A stretch of DNA of 64,000 bases from Lacipirellula limnantheis (GTDB lineage Bacteria > Planctomycetota > Planctomycetia > Pirellulales > Lacipirellulaceae): contig NZ_CP036339.1 in NCBI RefSeq assembly GCF_007746075.1, positions 2,614,885 to 2,678,884 of the forward strand. Reading direction: 5' to 3'. Made by a program: the position numbers and the translations under genes. Shown piece by piece: positions 16,781 to 24,845 of the stretch. Each line of letters opens with the position of its first letter. Position 1 is the stretch's first letter. The notes beneath the pieces were generated by a model. It saw only the letters and a list, made by a program, of their open reading frames with translations. It did not search any database and had not been told where the DNA came from.

Positions 16781-17842
16781 CTACGCCCAGCGTCCTTCGC
16801 CGCTGCCTTCCACGATCCGACCAATCCGCCAGCTTTCAAACCCTTGGCTGGTCAGCTGCTGCTGGATGCTCTCGGCGTAGTAGTCGCTCACCACTAGGGT
16901 GAGGCCTATCCCCATGTTGAAGACGCGGAACATTTCGTCGTCTTCGACGTCCCCGAGCTTCTGCAGCCAAGCGAAGACTGGCGGGATGGGCCAACTGTCG
17001 CGAAAGATCTCGGCGTCGACGTTGTCGGGCAGCACGCGCGCGAGGTTCTCATGCAGACCGCCGCCGGTGATGTGGGCGATCCCATGGACGACGCTCTTCA
17101 CCTTGTAATGATTGAGCACGTCGCGCACCGGGCGAGTGTAGAGCCGCGTCGGCGTCAGCAGCACGTCGCCGACCGACTGGTCGCTGAAGTCGACCTTGTC
17201 GTTTACTTTCAGCCCGGCGTGATCGAGGACGATCTTCCGCACGAGGCTGTAGCCGTTAGAGTGGATGCCGCTCGAGGCGATGCCGATCACCGCGTCGCCC
17301 GGCGATGAGTTCGCGCCGGTCAGCATCCGCGACTGCTCGACGATGCCGACGCAAAAACCGGCGAGGTCGTAATCGCCTGGCTGGTAGAGATCGGGCATGA
17401 TGGCCGTCTCGCCACCTACGAGCGCCGCGTCGCAGTCGAGGCACCCTTGGCTGATGCCGCTGACGATTTGTTCCAAGAGCCCGGGATCGTCCGCCGCCAT
17501 GGCGACATAGTCGAGAAAGAACAGCGGCTCGGCGCCGCAGCAGATCGCGTCGTTGACGCACATCGCCACGAGGTCAATGCCGACCGTATCGTGCCGACCG
17601 AGCAACTGGGCGACCTTCAGCTTGGTGCCGACGCCGTCAGTGCAGGAGACCAGCACCGGCTCCTTGTAGTTTCGCGCAAACAGCCCGCCGGCGAAGTCGA
17701 GCTTAAACAGCCCGGCAAACCCGTTGGCCCACGGCAATACCCGCGGGCAATGCGTCCGCCGCATCAACCGCGGCAGCCGCGACATCGACTCCTCGTAGGT
17801 GGCCAGATCGACGCCCGAGTCTTTGTAAGTCAGTTTTGCCAT
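16781..17842 (-). CDS. purM: Phosphoribosylformylglycinamidine cyclo-ligase (AIR synthetase)
   Basis: A 353-residue protein with the PurM hallmarks: YKDSGVDL at the N-terminus, the [14 protein letters not shown] nucleotide-binding segment, [11 protein letters not shown], and [14 protein letters not shown]. It converts FGAM to AIR, the fifth step of purine biosynthesis, using ATP. The length is normal (about 345). A second purine gene, purN, is 17 kb away on the same strand, so the pathway genes are dispersed. Confidence 0.96.
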   Translation of the reverse strand: MAKLTYKDSGVDLATYEESMSRLPRLMRRTHCPRVLPWANGFAGLFKLDFAGGLFARNYKEPVLVSCTDGVGTKLKVAQLLGRHDTVGIDLVAMCVNDAICCGAEPLFFLDYVAMAADDPGLLEQIVSGISQGCLDCDAALVGGETAIMPDLYQPGDYDLAGFCVGIVEQSRMLTGANSSPGDAVIGIASSGIHSNGYSLVRKIVLDHAGLKVNDKVDFSDQSVGDVLLTPTRLYTRPVRDVLNHYKVKSVVHGIAHITGGGLHENLARVLPDNVDAEIFRDSWPIPPVFAWLQKLGDVEDDEMFRVFNMGIGLTLVVSDYYAESIQQQLTSQGFESWRIGRIVEGSGEGRWA

Positions 17843-18412
17843 TAAGCTTGCTTGCGTGAAGGCGGCTGCAAGCGAGCGATTTTAAGGGCCGAACCGCCGA
17901 CCGTCGAGGGTCGGAGCCGGGTGAGGGAGAAATGACGAATTCCCGAATGACGAATGACGAATGAAGGTCGCTTGCGTCCTTCATTCGTCACTCAGATTTC
18001 GTCATTCGCCATTTTTGGGCGTCCTTGGCAGTTCAACTCTCTGATGTCCGGACAGGCTCCAGGGCTGGCATCTCGGGCCCCAGTGGTTACGATTGTGCGG
18101 GTCCTATCGGAGAGCCTTAGGCGGCGGCCGGCTCGTGCCGATAGTGGCGCCGTGTAGCGAAACAGAGCCTGCCGCGCCGGTCAGCCTGCCTGCTCCGCTT
18201 GAGCTATGTTGAAACGGAGGCACGGGTTGACGCGCGTGTGCGGCAGGGCGAAGGTGCGCCGCGGCACATTTGCGTTTTCAAGACTATCGGGCGATTGAGT
18301 CGAAGCAGGAGGCGTAGCCCTAGCGCTAGGCCTTCAGGGAAGCAAGGTTTGGCGGCGGCAACTGGGACTACGACTCCTGAAGCCACCGTCATCCCGAGAG
18401 TCTTCCCCTTCC
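17843..18412. other. Divergent intergenic region between purM and glgX
   Basis: About 570 bases without a supportable gene. It must hold both promoters. Its main feature is the GAATGAC heptad hairpin at 17930-18015. The remaining 400 bases toward glgX have short open frames with no family resemblance. Confidence 0.4.
17930..18015. repeat. GAATGAC heptad repeat hairpin
   Basis: The left arm contains GAATGAC, GAATGAC, GAATGAA, GG in tandem. The right arm, read on the other strand, is AAATGGC, GAATGAC, GAAATCT, GAGTGAC, GAATGAA, GG. The arms face each other across about 10 bases. The unit is again seven bases and again contains TGAC, as in the repeats at 8399 and 10276. Confidence 0.7.
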
Positions 18413-20524
18413 ATGCTGACCCAATGGACCCCCACGCTCACCACGCCGTCATTCACGCCCGTCATGCCAGCCGCGCAGCGATTCATGCAGTTTCGCTACC
18501 CGCTGCCTTACGGTGCGCTGTTACAGGACGGCGGGGTGCAGTTCGTCGTCTACAGCCGCTCGGCCACGGCCATGCGGGTGTTGCTGTACAAACGAGTCAC
18601 TGACCGCGAGCCGTACCGCGTGGTCGACTTCAATCGCGTCACCGATCGGTGGGGCGATATTTGGAGTCTCTTCGTGCCTGACCTGGAGGCAGGCGCGTTG
18701 TACCATTTTCAAGCCGACGGCCCCTACGCCCCCGAGCGCGGGCATCGCTTCAATCGCAACGCGCGATTGATCGATCCGTATGCACGGGCCTTGGCGGGAC
18801 AGTTCCAGGCTTCCGAGGACGGCGTCATCCGCCCGCCGAAGTGCGTGGTGATCGACGACAACTTCGATTGGCAAGGGGACCGTCACCTGCGTCGGCCGTT
18901 GTCGGAATCGGTCATCTACGAGATGCACGTCCGCGGCTTTACCAAGGGCGCGTCCAGCGAGGTCGAGCACCCCGGCACCTACCTGGGCGTCATTGAAAAA
19001 ATTCCCTATCTGCAATCGCTCGGCGTCACCGCCGTCGAGCTGATGCCGATCCACGAGTTTCCCACCAACGGCGTGTTCGGCAGCAAGCTCGAACGGCCGA
19101 ACTATTGGGGTTACGACTCGCTCGCGTTTTTCTCACCCCATCGCGGCTACCAGCAAGGTCACGAGGCAGGCGACCAGGTCCGTCAGTTCAAGGAGATGGT
19201 CCGGGCCCTCCACGCGGCCGGCATCGAGGTGATTCTCGACGTGGTGTTCAATCACACCGCCGAAGGAAACCACCTCGGCCCGACGCTCAGCTTCAAAGGG
19301 CTGGAGAACCGCGTTTACTACATGCTCAACGGAGACGGCACCTATAAGAATTACTCCGGCTGCGGCAACACCGTGAACGGCAATCACCCGATTTGCCGCG
19401 AGATGATTTTCCACTGCTTGCGTCACTGGGTTTACAACTACCACATCGACGGGTTCCGCTTCGATTTGGCGTCGATTCTCAGCCGGAACCGAAACGGCGA
19501 GCTTGTGCCAAACCCGCCGATGGTCGAGCTGATCGCCGAAGACCCGATGCTGGCCGATACAAAGATCATCGCCGAAGCCTGGGACGCCGCCGGGGCGTTC
19601 CAGGTCGGCAACTTCGCCGACAAGCGTTGGGCCGAGTGGAACGGTCATTACCGCGACGACGTCCGCCGCTTCTGGCGCGGCGACCAAGGCATGATCGGCC
19701 CCATGGCGACGCGGCTCTCGGGTTCCAGCGATCTGTACCAATCGAGCGGACGACATCCCTACCACAGCATCAACTTCATCACATCACACGACGGCTACAC
19801 CCTGAACGACTTAGTCAGCTACGAACATAAGCACAATCAGGCCAATGGAGAGGACAATCGGGACGGAGAGAATAACAACAACGGTGCGAACTACGGAGTT
19901 GAAGGTCCGACGCGGCGAAAGCACATCGTCGAGCTCCGTCGGCGTCAGGCGAAGAACATGATGGCGTCGCTCCTGTTGAGCGAAGGGACGCCGATGATCG
20001 TCGCCGGCGACGAAGTGCTGCGAACTCAACGTGGCAACAACAATGCTTACTGCCAAGACAACGCCACGAGCTGGTTCGACTGGAACTTAGTCGAGAAGAA
20101 TGCGGAGATGCTGCGGTTTACTCAGGCCATCATTGGCTTCCGCAAGGCCCAGCCGAATGTGCGGCGGCCGTCGTTTCTCACCGGCCAAGCGCCTCACGAG
20201 GGACAGATCCCGGACGTCAGCTGGTATGGTCCTGAAGGCCAAGGCGTGAACTGGAGTTCCCCGCAGAAGAGCCTCGTATGCGTCCTCGGGACGGCCGGTC
20301 TTGACGACCCGTCCGCCCGATACATCATGCTGATGCTCCATGCGGGCGGCGATTCGCAGGATTTCACCGTCCCGGCGGCCGTGCGGCGGCTTCCCTGGAG
20401 GTTGTTCGTCGATACCGCGGCTGACGCCCCGGGCGACGTCTACCCCGGAGTGAACGGCCCGGCAGTCCCCGCCGGCGGACGCGTGAAATTGGTCCACCAC
20501 TCGCTGCGGTGCTACGTGGCGTAG
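18413..20524 (+). CDS. glgX: Glycogen debranching enzyme GlgX
   Basis: A 703-residue GH13 isoamylase-type enzyme. An N-terminal carbohydrate-binding beta domain (about 25-130) is followed by the TIM barrel. Catalytic motifs are visible: DVVFNHTAEG, DGFRFDLAS (nucleophile Asp near 350), IIAEAWD (acid Glu near 388) and ITSHDGYTLND (near 458). It hydrolyses alpha-1,6 branches in glycogen. The first 25 residues are atypical, and an in-frame Met at residue 18 or 25 could be the true start. No other glycogen genes are adjacent. Confidence 0.93.
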   Translation: MLTQWTPTLTTPSFTPVMPAAQRFMQFRYPLPYGALLQDGGVQFVVYSRSATAMRVLLYKRVTDREPYRVVDFNRVTDRWGDIWSLFVPDLEAGALYHFQADGPYAPERGHRFNRNARLIDPYARALAGQFQASEDGVIRPPKCVVIDDNFDWQGDRHLRRPLSESVIYEMHVRGFTKGASSEVEHPGTYLGVIEKIPYLQSLGVTAVELMPIHEFPTNGVFGSKLERPNYWGYDSLAFFSPHRGYQQGHEAGDQVRQFKEMVRALHAAGIEVILDVVFNHTAEGNHLGPTLSFKGLENRVYYMLNGDGTYKNYSGCGNTVNGNHPICREMIFHCLRHWVYNYHIDGFRFDLASILSRNRNGELVPNPPMVELIAEDPMLADTKIIAEAWDAAGAFQVGNFADKRWAEWNGHYRDDVRRFWRGDQGMIGPMATRLSGSSDLYQSSGRHPYHSINFITSHDGYTLNDLVSYEHKHNQANGEDNRDGENNNNGANYGVEGPTRRKHIVELRRRQAKNMMASLLLSEGTPMIVAGDEVLRTQRGNNNAYCQDNATSWFDWNLVEKNAEMLRFTQAIIGFRKAQPNVRRPSFLTGQAPHEGQIPDVSWYGPEGQGVNWSSPQKSLVCVLGTAGLDDPSARYIMLMLHAGGDSQDFTVPAAVRRLPWRLFVDTAADAPGDVYPGVNGPAVPAGGRVKLVHHSLRCYVA

Positions 20525-20545
20525 AATCGCTCAAGCTTGTACGCT

Positions 20546-20586
20546 GGAGGCCGTAGCCGGGGACTTTCCTCGCGTCTACGGCCTCC
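20546..20586 (+). terminator. Hairpin and T-rich tail after glgX
   Basis: GGAGGCCGTAG and CTACGGCCTCC pair around a 19-base loop, followed by TGCATTTTGCGGTTTT. It starts 22 bases after the glgX stop and ends 41 bases before the cobL start, so it fits a terminator or attenuator between them. Confidence 0.65.
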
Positions 20587-20627
20587 TGCATTTTGCGGTT
20601 TTGAACTCGAACAACGACATCGCGGCC

Positions 20628-21872
20628 ATGGCGGCATCACGCTCCAACGTTTCGATTATCGGCATCGGCGACGACGGGCTCGACGGCGCGTCCGACGCCG
20701 TGCGACGGATTATCAGTGAAGCCGATCTCTTGGTCGGTAACGACCGCGTGTTGGCGCTGGTTCCGGGCAATGTGACCGAGCGGCTGGTCCTTGGCGCCGA
20801 CGTCGAAGCCGCCGCCGATCGCATTGCCGCCGAGCACGGCCGCGTCGCGGTGCTGGTTTCGGGCGACCCGCTGTTTTACGGATTGGCCCGCTACCTCTGC
20901 GACCGCGTCGGCATCGAACGCTGCGAGATCGTTCCGCATGTGAGCAGCATGCAGCTCGCCTTCGCTCGAGTGAAGGAGAGTTGGGACGACGCCTACTTGA
21001 CTAACCTTGCCAACCACTCGCTCGAAGCAGTCGTCGAACGGATTCGCACCGCCGAGAAAGTTGGACTGTTCACCACCGATGAGAACGGTCCCGACGCGGT
21101 CGCCAAATCGCTCGTAAAACGGAAGATCGATTACTTTACGGCCTACGTCTGTGAAAACCTCGGCGCCCGTAACGAGCGCGTCACTCGGGGTACCCTTGGC
21201 GAGATCGCCAACCAGAAGTTCGACCCGCTCAACGTGATGATCCTCGTGCGCAGCGGCAACGCCCCAGACCGACCGCGCGACGCCTCGACGCGGAGCCTGT
21301 TTGGCAATCCCGACGAAGCGTTCATCCAATCGAAGCCGAAGCATGGTCTGCTGACCCCGGCTGAGGTTCGCGCCGTGGCCCTAGCGCAGATGGCGCTTTC
21401 CTCGCGCAGCATCGTTTGGGACGTCGGCGCCGGCAGCGGTTCGGTCAGCGTGGAAGCCGCGCTGCTCGCTCCAGCGGGGCAGGTGTTCGCCATCGAGCAG
21501 GATGCCGAAGACATCGAACTCGTGCGCGAGAATGCCGACCGCTTCGCCGTGGAGAACGTCACGCCGGTCATGGGTCGCGCTCCCGAAGTGTGGGCCGACC
21601 TGCCCGATCCCGACGCCGTCTTCATCGAAGGGAGCGGCCGCGAAATCGCCCGACTCGCGGAGCTAGCCTTCGAGCGTCTGAAGCCCGCTGGTCGTCTGGT
21701 CGCCAGCGTGGCGAGCATCGAAGGCCTGTACGAAGTCAAGGCGATCCTCACGGCGGCGACGTCCGACGTGAATGTCTGGATGCTCAACGTCTCCCGCGGC
21801 ACCGACCAACTGCAACGCCTGCGGCTCAACTCGCTAAACCCCGCATTCCTGGTCGCGGCGACGAAGAGCTAG
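20628..21872 (+). CDS. cobL: Precorrin-6Y C5,15-methyltransferase (CbiE-CbiT fusion)
   Basis: A 414-residue protein from ATG 20628; a TTG start at 20601 is also possible. Residues 1-210 are the CbiE tetrapyrrole methylase domain (SIIGIGDDGLDG, then VLVSGDPLFYGLA). Residues 235-414 are the CbiT domain with the SAM-binding VWDVGAGSGSVSVE and an ALLAPAGQVFAIEQD strand. The fused enzyme methylates C5 and C15 and decarboxylates the acetate side chain in cobalamin synthesis. No other cob/cbi gene is in the window. It overlaps the convergent tauE-like gene by 47 bases. Confidence 0.93.
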   Translation: MAASRSNVSIIGIGDDGLDGASDAVRRIISEADLLVGNDRVLALVPGNVTERLVLGADVEAAADRIAAEHGRVAVLVSGDPLFYGLARYLCDRVGIERCEIVPHVSSMQLAFARVKESWDDAYLTNLANHSLEAVVERIRTAEKVGLFTTDENGPDAVAKSLVKRKIDYFTAYVCENLGARNERVTRGTLGEIANQKFDPLNVMILVRSGNAPDRPRDASTRSLFGNPDEAFIQSKPKHGLLTPAEVRAVALAQMALSSRSIVWDVGAGSGSVSVEAALLAPAGQVFAIEQDAEDIELVRENADRFAVENVTPVMGRAPEVWADLPDPDAVFIEGSGREIARLAELAFERLKPAGRLVASVASIEGLYEVKAILTAATSDVNVWMLNVSRGTDQLQRLRLNSLNPAFLVAATKS

Positions 21873-22665
21873 CGTCATCGGCCCGATTGGTCGCCGGCGG
21901 CGGTTTTGGTGCGCTACGGCCAATAGGCAATTCCAAACCGATCAACTTCATTCCGGCGATCATCAGCACCACGGCCAACAGGCGCTTAATTGCCGGCGCC
22001 GAAAATCGCCGGCTCCCCAGGGAAGAGCCGATGGTGCCGCCCACCAGCGCCGCGAGCAGCAGCACGAAGGCGAAGCTGGGGATCTCGCGCGTCGCCGTCA
22101 CGTTGCCGAGCAGGCCGGCGATCGAGTTTACGAGGATGAACACGACCGACGTCGCGGCCGCGGTTTTCGTCGTCGCCCATCGCATGACGATCATCAACGG
22201 CGTGAGAAAGATCCCGCCTCCAGTGCCGGTGAGCCCTGAGAGCAACCCCAAGACTCCGCCGACCACGAGCGAAACGCCCCGCGACGGCGCCTCCACGTCG
22301 GTGGCGTCTTTCGGATCGTAAAGAAATCGCGCCGCTGAAAAGAGGAGGACGATCCCAACGGCGATCTTGAACAAGTGCGCCGGCAAATTGAGATACCCGC
22401 CAGCGAACGCCATCGGCACGGAGAAGATCGCGAATGGCCAGAACAACTCCCAGCGAAAATGCCCCGCGCGCCAGAACTGCCATGAGCCGATCGACGCGAC
22501 AAGGATGTTCAGCACCAGCGCCGTCGGCTTGATCTCCGCCGGCGCCAACCCAAACAGCGTCATTACGGCGATGTACCCCGACGCGCCGGCGTGACCGACC
22601 GACGAGTAGAGAAACGCGATCAGCAAAATGCCGGCGGCGAGCCACGGGAGTTGATCGGGCGACAT
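21826..22665 (-). CDS. TauE/SafE-family anion exporter
   Basis: A 279-residue membrane protein starting at ATG 22665, chosen because it opens with the membrane core (MSPDQLPWLAAGILLIAFLY) and an upstream extension is non-hydrophobic. About eight hydrophobic segments are visible. The two halves carry the pseudo-repeats GHAGASGYIAVM and LTGTGGGIFLTPLM, typical of the DUF81/TauE family. Members move sulfite, sulfoacetate or similar organic anions. The substrate is unknown. The tail is Pro/Ser-rich. It starts 7 bases after the cupin gene and is likely co-transcribed with it. Confidence 0.88.
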   Translation of the reverse strand: MSPDQLPWLAAGILLIAFLYSSVGHAGASGYIAVMTLFGLAPAEIKPTALVLNILVASIGSWQFWRAGHFRWELFWPFAIFSVPMAFAGGYLNLPAHLFKIAVGIVLLFSAARFLYDPKDATDVEAPSRGVSLVVGGVLGLLSGLTGTGGGIFLTPLMIVMRWATTKTAAATSVVFILVNSIAGLLGNVTATREIPSFAFVLLLAALVGGTIGSSLGSRRFSAPAIKRLLAVVLMIAGMKLIGLELPIGRSAPKPPPATNRADDASSSSPRPGMRGLAS

Positions 22666-22672
22666 CGGCGTC

Positions 22673-23035
22673 CTACTCGTCGCGATGAACCGTGGCGGGC
22701 GAGAACGCCGGCAAGCAAACGGCAACGTATTCCGCTCCTTCGGCGCCGGGGCTGCTGTAGCGAATCCATTCGCCCGGTTCGGTGACAATCGCCTGCCCCG
22801 CGCCCACGTCGAAGATCTCGCTGCGCGTCTCGACCCGCAGCGACCCGCGCAATACCAGCGTGTACTCGGCGAACTCCGGCGTCTGCCCCGGCTCGCTCCA
22901 GCCGGAGGGGCTGACCATCCGGGCGAGGCTCAGCTCGGGCGTCTGCGAATTGACGCGGCCGATGTATTCCTCAATTACTTTGGGCGGTTCGCCATGCGCG
23001 TGGATTCGCGTCGGAGAGTCAATGAGTCGCGGCAT
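22673..23035 (-). CDS. Small cupin-fold protein
   Basis: A 120-residue protein from ATG 23035. The core reads EYTLVLRGSLRVETRSEIFDVGAGQAIVTEPGEW, broken here only for description; it is the single double-stranded beta-helix of a cupin with the G-x5-G pattern. The usual metal-binding His pair in motif 1 is not obvious, so it may be a sensor or binding protein and not an enzyme. It lies directly upstream of the TauE-like exporter, which suggests a role tied to the same anion. Confidence 0.75.
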   Translation of the reverse strand: MPRLIDSPTRIHAHGEPPKVIEEYIGRVNSQTPELSLARMVSPSGWSEPGQTPEFAEYTLVLRGSLRVETRSEIFDVGAGQAIVTEPGEWIRYSSPGAEGAEYVAVCLPAFSPATVHRDE

Positions 23036-23105
23036 TGTTTTTGCTCCAACCAAGGCGATAGCGGCAGCGCGCCACTGCGTCGATTTCACCAAGACTGGAG
23101 CATAC

Positions 23106-24845
23106 ATGCGATTTCAGGCCCTCGCCACCGACTTCGACGGGACGATTGCCCACCACGGCAAAGTGAGCGAGGGCACTGTTCAGGCGCTGCGAGAATTACT
23201 TGCCACTGGTCGCCGCCTCATCCTCGTGACGGGCCGCGAACTGCCGGAACTGCTCGAAATGCTACCCGCCATCGAACTCTTCGAGTGGGTCGTCGCCGAG
23301 AACGGCGGCCTGTTGTATCAGCCATCGACCAAGCAGGAACGACCGCTCGCCGATCCCCCTTCGGCGCCGCTGCTGGCGCTACTGCAGCAGAAGGGCGTCG
23401 AACGGATCTCGGTCGGCCGCGTGATCGTGGCGACTTGGGAGCCGTTTGAGAACATGGTCCTCGAATCGATCCGCGAGCTCGGACTCGAGTGGCAAGTCAT
23501 CTTCAACAAAGGCGCCGTCATGGCCCTGCCGGCAGGCGTCAACAAGGCCAGCGGCCTCCTGGCGGCGCTCAAGGAGATGGGCCTTTCGCCGCACAACGTC
23601 GTCGGCGTCGGCGATGCCGAGAACGATCACGCGATGCTGAAGCTGTGCGAGTTTTCGGCCGCGGTAAGCAACGCGCTGCCCGCGGTGAAAGAGACCGCCG
23701 ACTTCGTCACGCAAGCCGACCACGGCGACGGCGTCGCGCAGCTGATCGCGGCGATGATCGAAGACGATCTCGAACAATTCGACAATCGGCTCACTCGGCA
23801 TCACCTGCCGCTCGGCAAACGGGGCGAGGAAGAGATCTTGATCCCTTCGCACGGCCCCTGCATTCTGATTTGTGGTCCATCGGCGAGCGGCAAGTCGACG
23901 CTGGTCACACGGCTGGTTGAGTCGCTCGAAGAGAAGAATTATCAGTTTTGCCTCTTCGACCCTGAGGGCGACTATGAAAACTTTGCCGGCGCCGTAGCGT
24001 TTGGCAGCCCCGACGCGCCGCCGACCGGCGACGAAGTGCTCAAACTTCTTAGCAATCCAGCGTCGAACGCCATCGTCAATCTCACCGGCATGAAGATTCC
24101 GGACAGACCGCCGATGTTCCTCGGCATGCTCGGTCCGCTGTTGCAAATGCGAACCCGCACGGGACGACCCCACTGGCTCATCCTCGACGAAGCACATCAC
24201 TTGCTGCCGGCCGAATGGCTTCCTTCGGAGGGCGTGATGCCTGAGAAGCTGAAGAATGTGATCATGATCACCGTTCACCCTGAACTCCTCGCCCCTGCGA
24301 TGCTCGAGCGCGTCGACGCGCTGCTTGTCGTCGGCGAAAACGCCGAAGAGATGGTCGCCACCTACTGCGAGGCGTCTGGCGTCGATTGCCCCGAATTCGA
24401 ACCGCCACAGCTCAAAACGGGTGAAGTCCTCCTTTGGTTCAAGGGAGCGAACGAACCTCCGATGAAAGTCGCAGCGTATCCCTGTAAGACGGAGCGCCGC
24501 CGCCATCGCCGCAAGTATGCCGAGGGAGAACTGCCGCCCGACCGCAGCTTCTTCTTCCGCGGGCCCGAGGCCAAGCTGAACCTACGGGCCCAAAATCTGA
24601 TGGTGTTCCTCCAAACTGCCGACGGCGTCGACGATGGGACGTGGGAGTTTCATCGCCGCCAGGGCGACTATTCCAAGTGGTTCGAAGCGTGCGTCAAAGA
24701 CGAGGGGCTCACTGCCGCGGCGAAGCAGATCGAATCGCTGCCGGAAGTCGACGCCCATGAAGGGCGTGAGATGATGCGCGCGGCGATTGAACGCGAGTAT
24801 GTGTTGACGCCGTCATCCAAGATGCCAGTCGCTGGAGCCAGCTAA
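23106..24845 (+). CDS. HAD-IIB phosphatase fused to a P-loop ATPase
   Basis: A 579-residue protein from ATG 23106. Residues 1-230 form a Cof-type HAD phosphatase: DFDGTIA motif I, LVTGRE motif II and GVGDAENDHAM motif IV, all intact. Residues 245-460 are a P-loop ATPase with Walker A GPSASGKST near 257 and Walker B WLILDEAHH near 360. That half resembles HerA/DUF87-type ATPases. The last 110 residues include RSFFFRGPEAKLNLRAQNL and may be a binding domain. Each half is familiar, but the joint function is unknown. It is divergent from the cupin and overlaps the end of the helicase gene by 4 bases. Confidence 0.88.
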   Translation: MRFQALATDFDGTIAHHGKVSEGTVQALRELLATGRRLILVTGRELPELLEMLPAIELFEWVVAENGGLLYQPSTKQERPLADPPSAPLLALLQQKGVERISVGRVIVATWEPFENMVLESIRELGLEWQVIFNKGAVMALPAGVNKASGLLAALKEMGLSPHNVVGVGDAENDHAMLKLCEFSAAVSNALPAVKETADFVTQADHGDGVAQLIAAMIEDDLEQFDNRLTRHHLPLGKRGEEEILIPSHGPCILICGPSASGKSTLVTRLVESLEEKNYQFCLFDPEGDYENFAGAVAFGSPDAPPTGDEVLKLLSNPASNAIVNLTGMKIPDRPPMFLGMLGPLLQMRTRTGRPHWLILDEAHHLLPAEWLPSEGVMPEKLKNVIMITVHPELLAPAMLERVDALLVVGENAEEMVATYCEASGVDCPEFEPPQLKTGEVLLWFKGANEPPMKVAAYPCKTERRRHRRKYAEGELPPDRSFFFRGPEAKLNLRAQNLMVFLQTADGVDDGTWEFHRRQGDYSKWFEACVKDEGLTAAAKQIESLPEVDAHEGREMMRAAIEREYVLTPSSKMPVAGAS

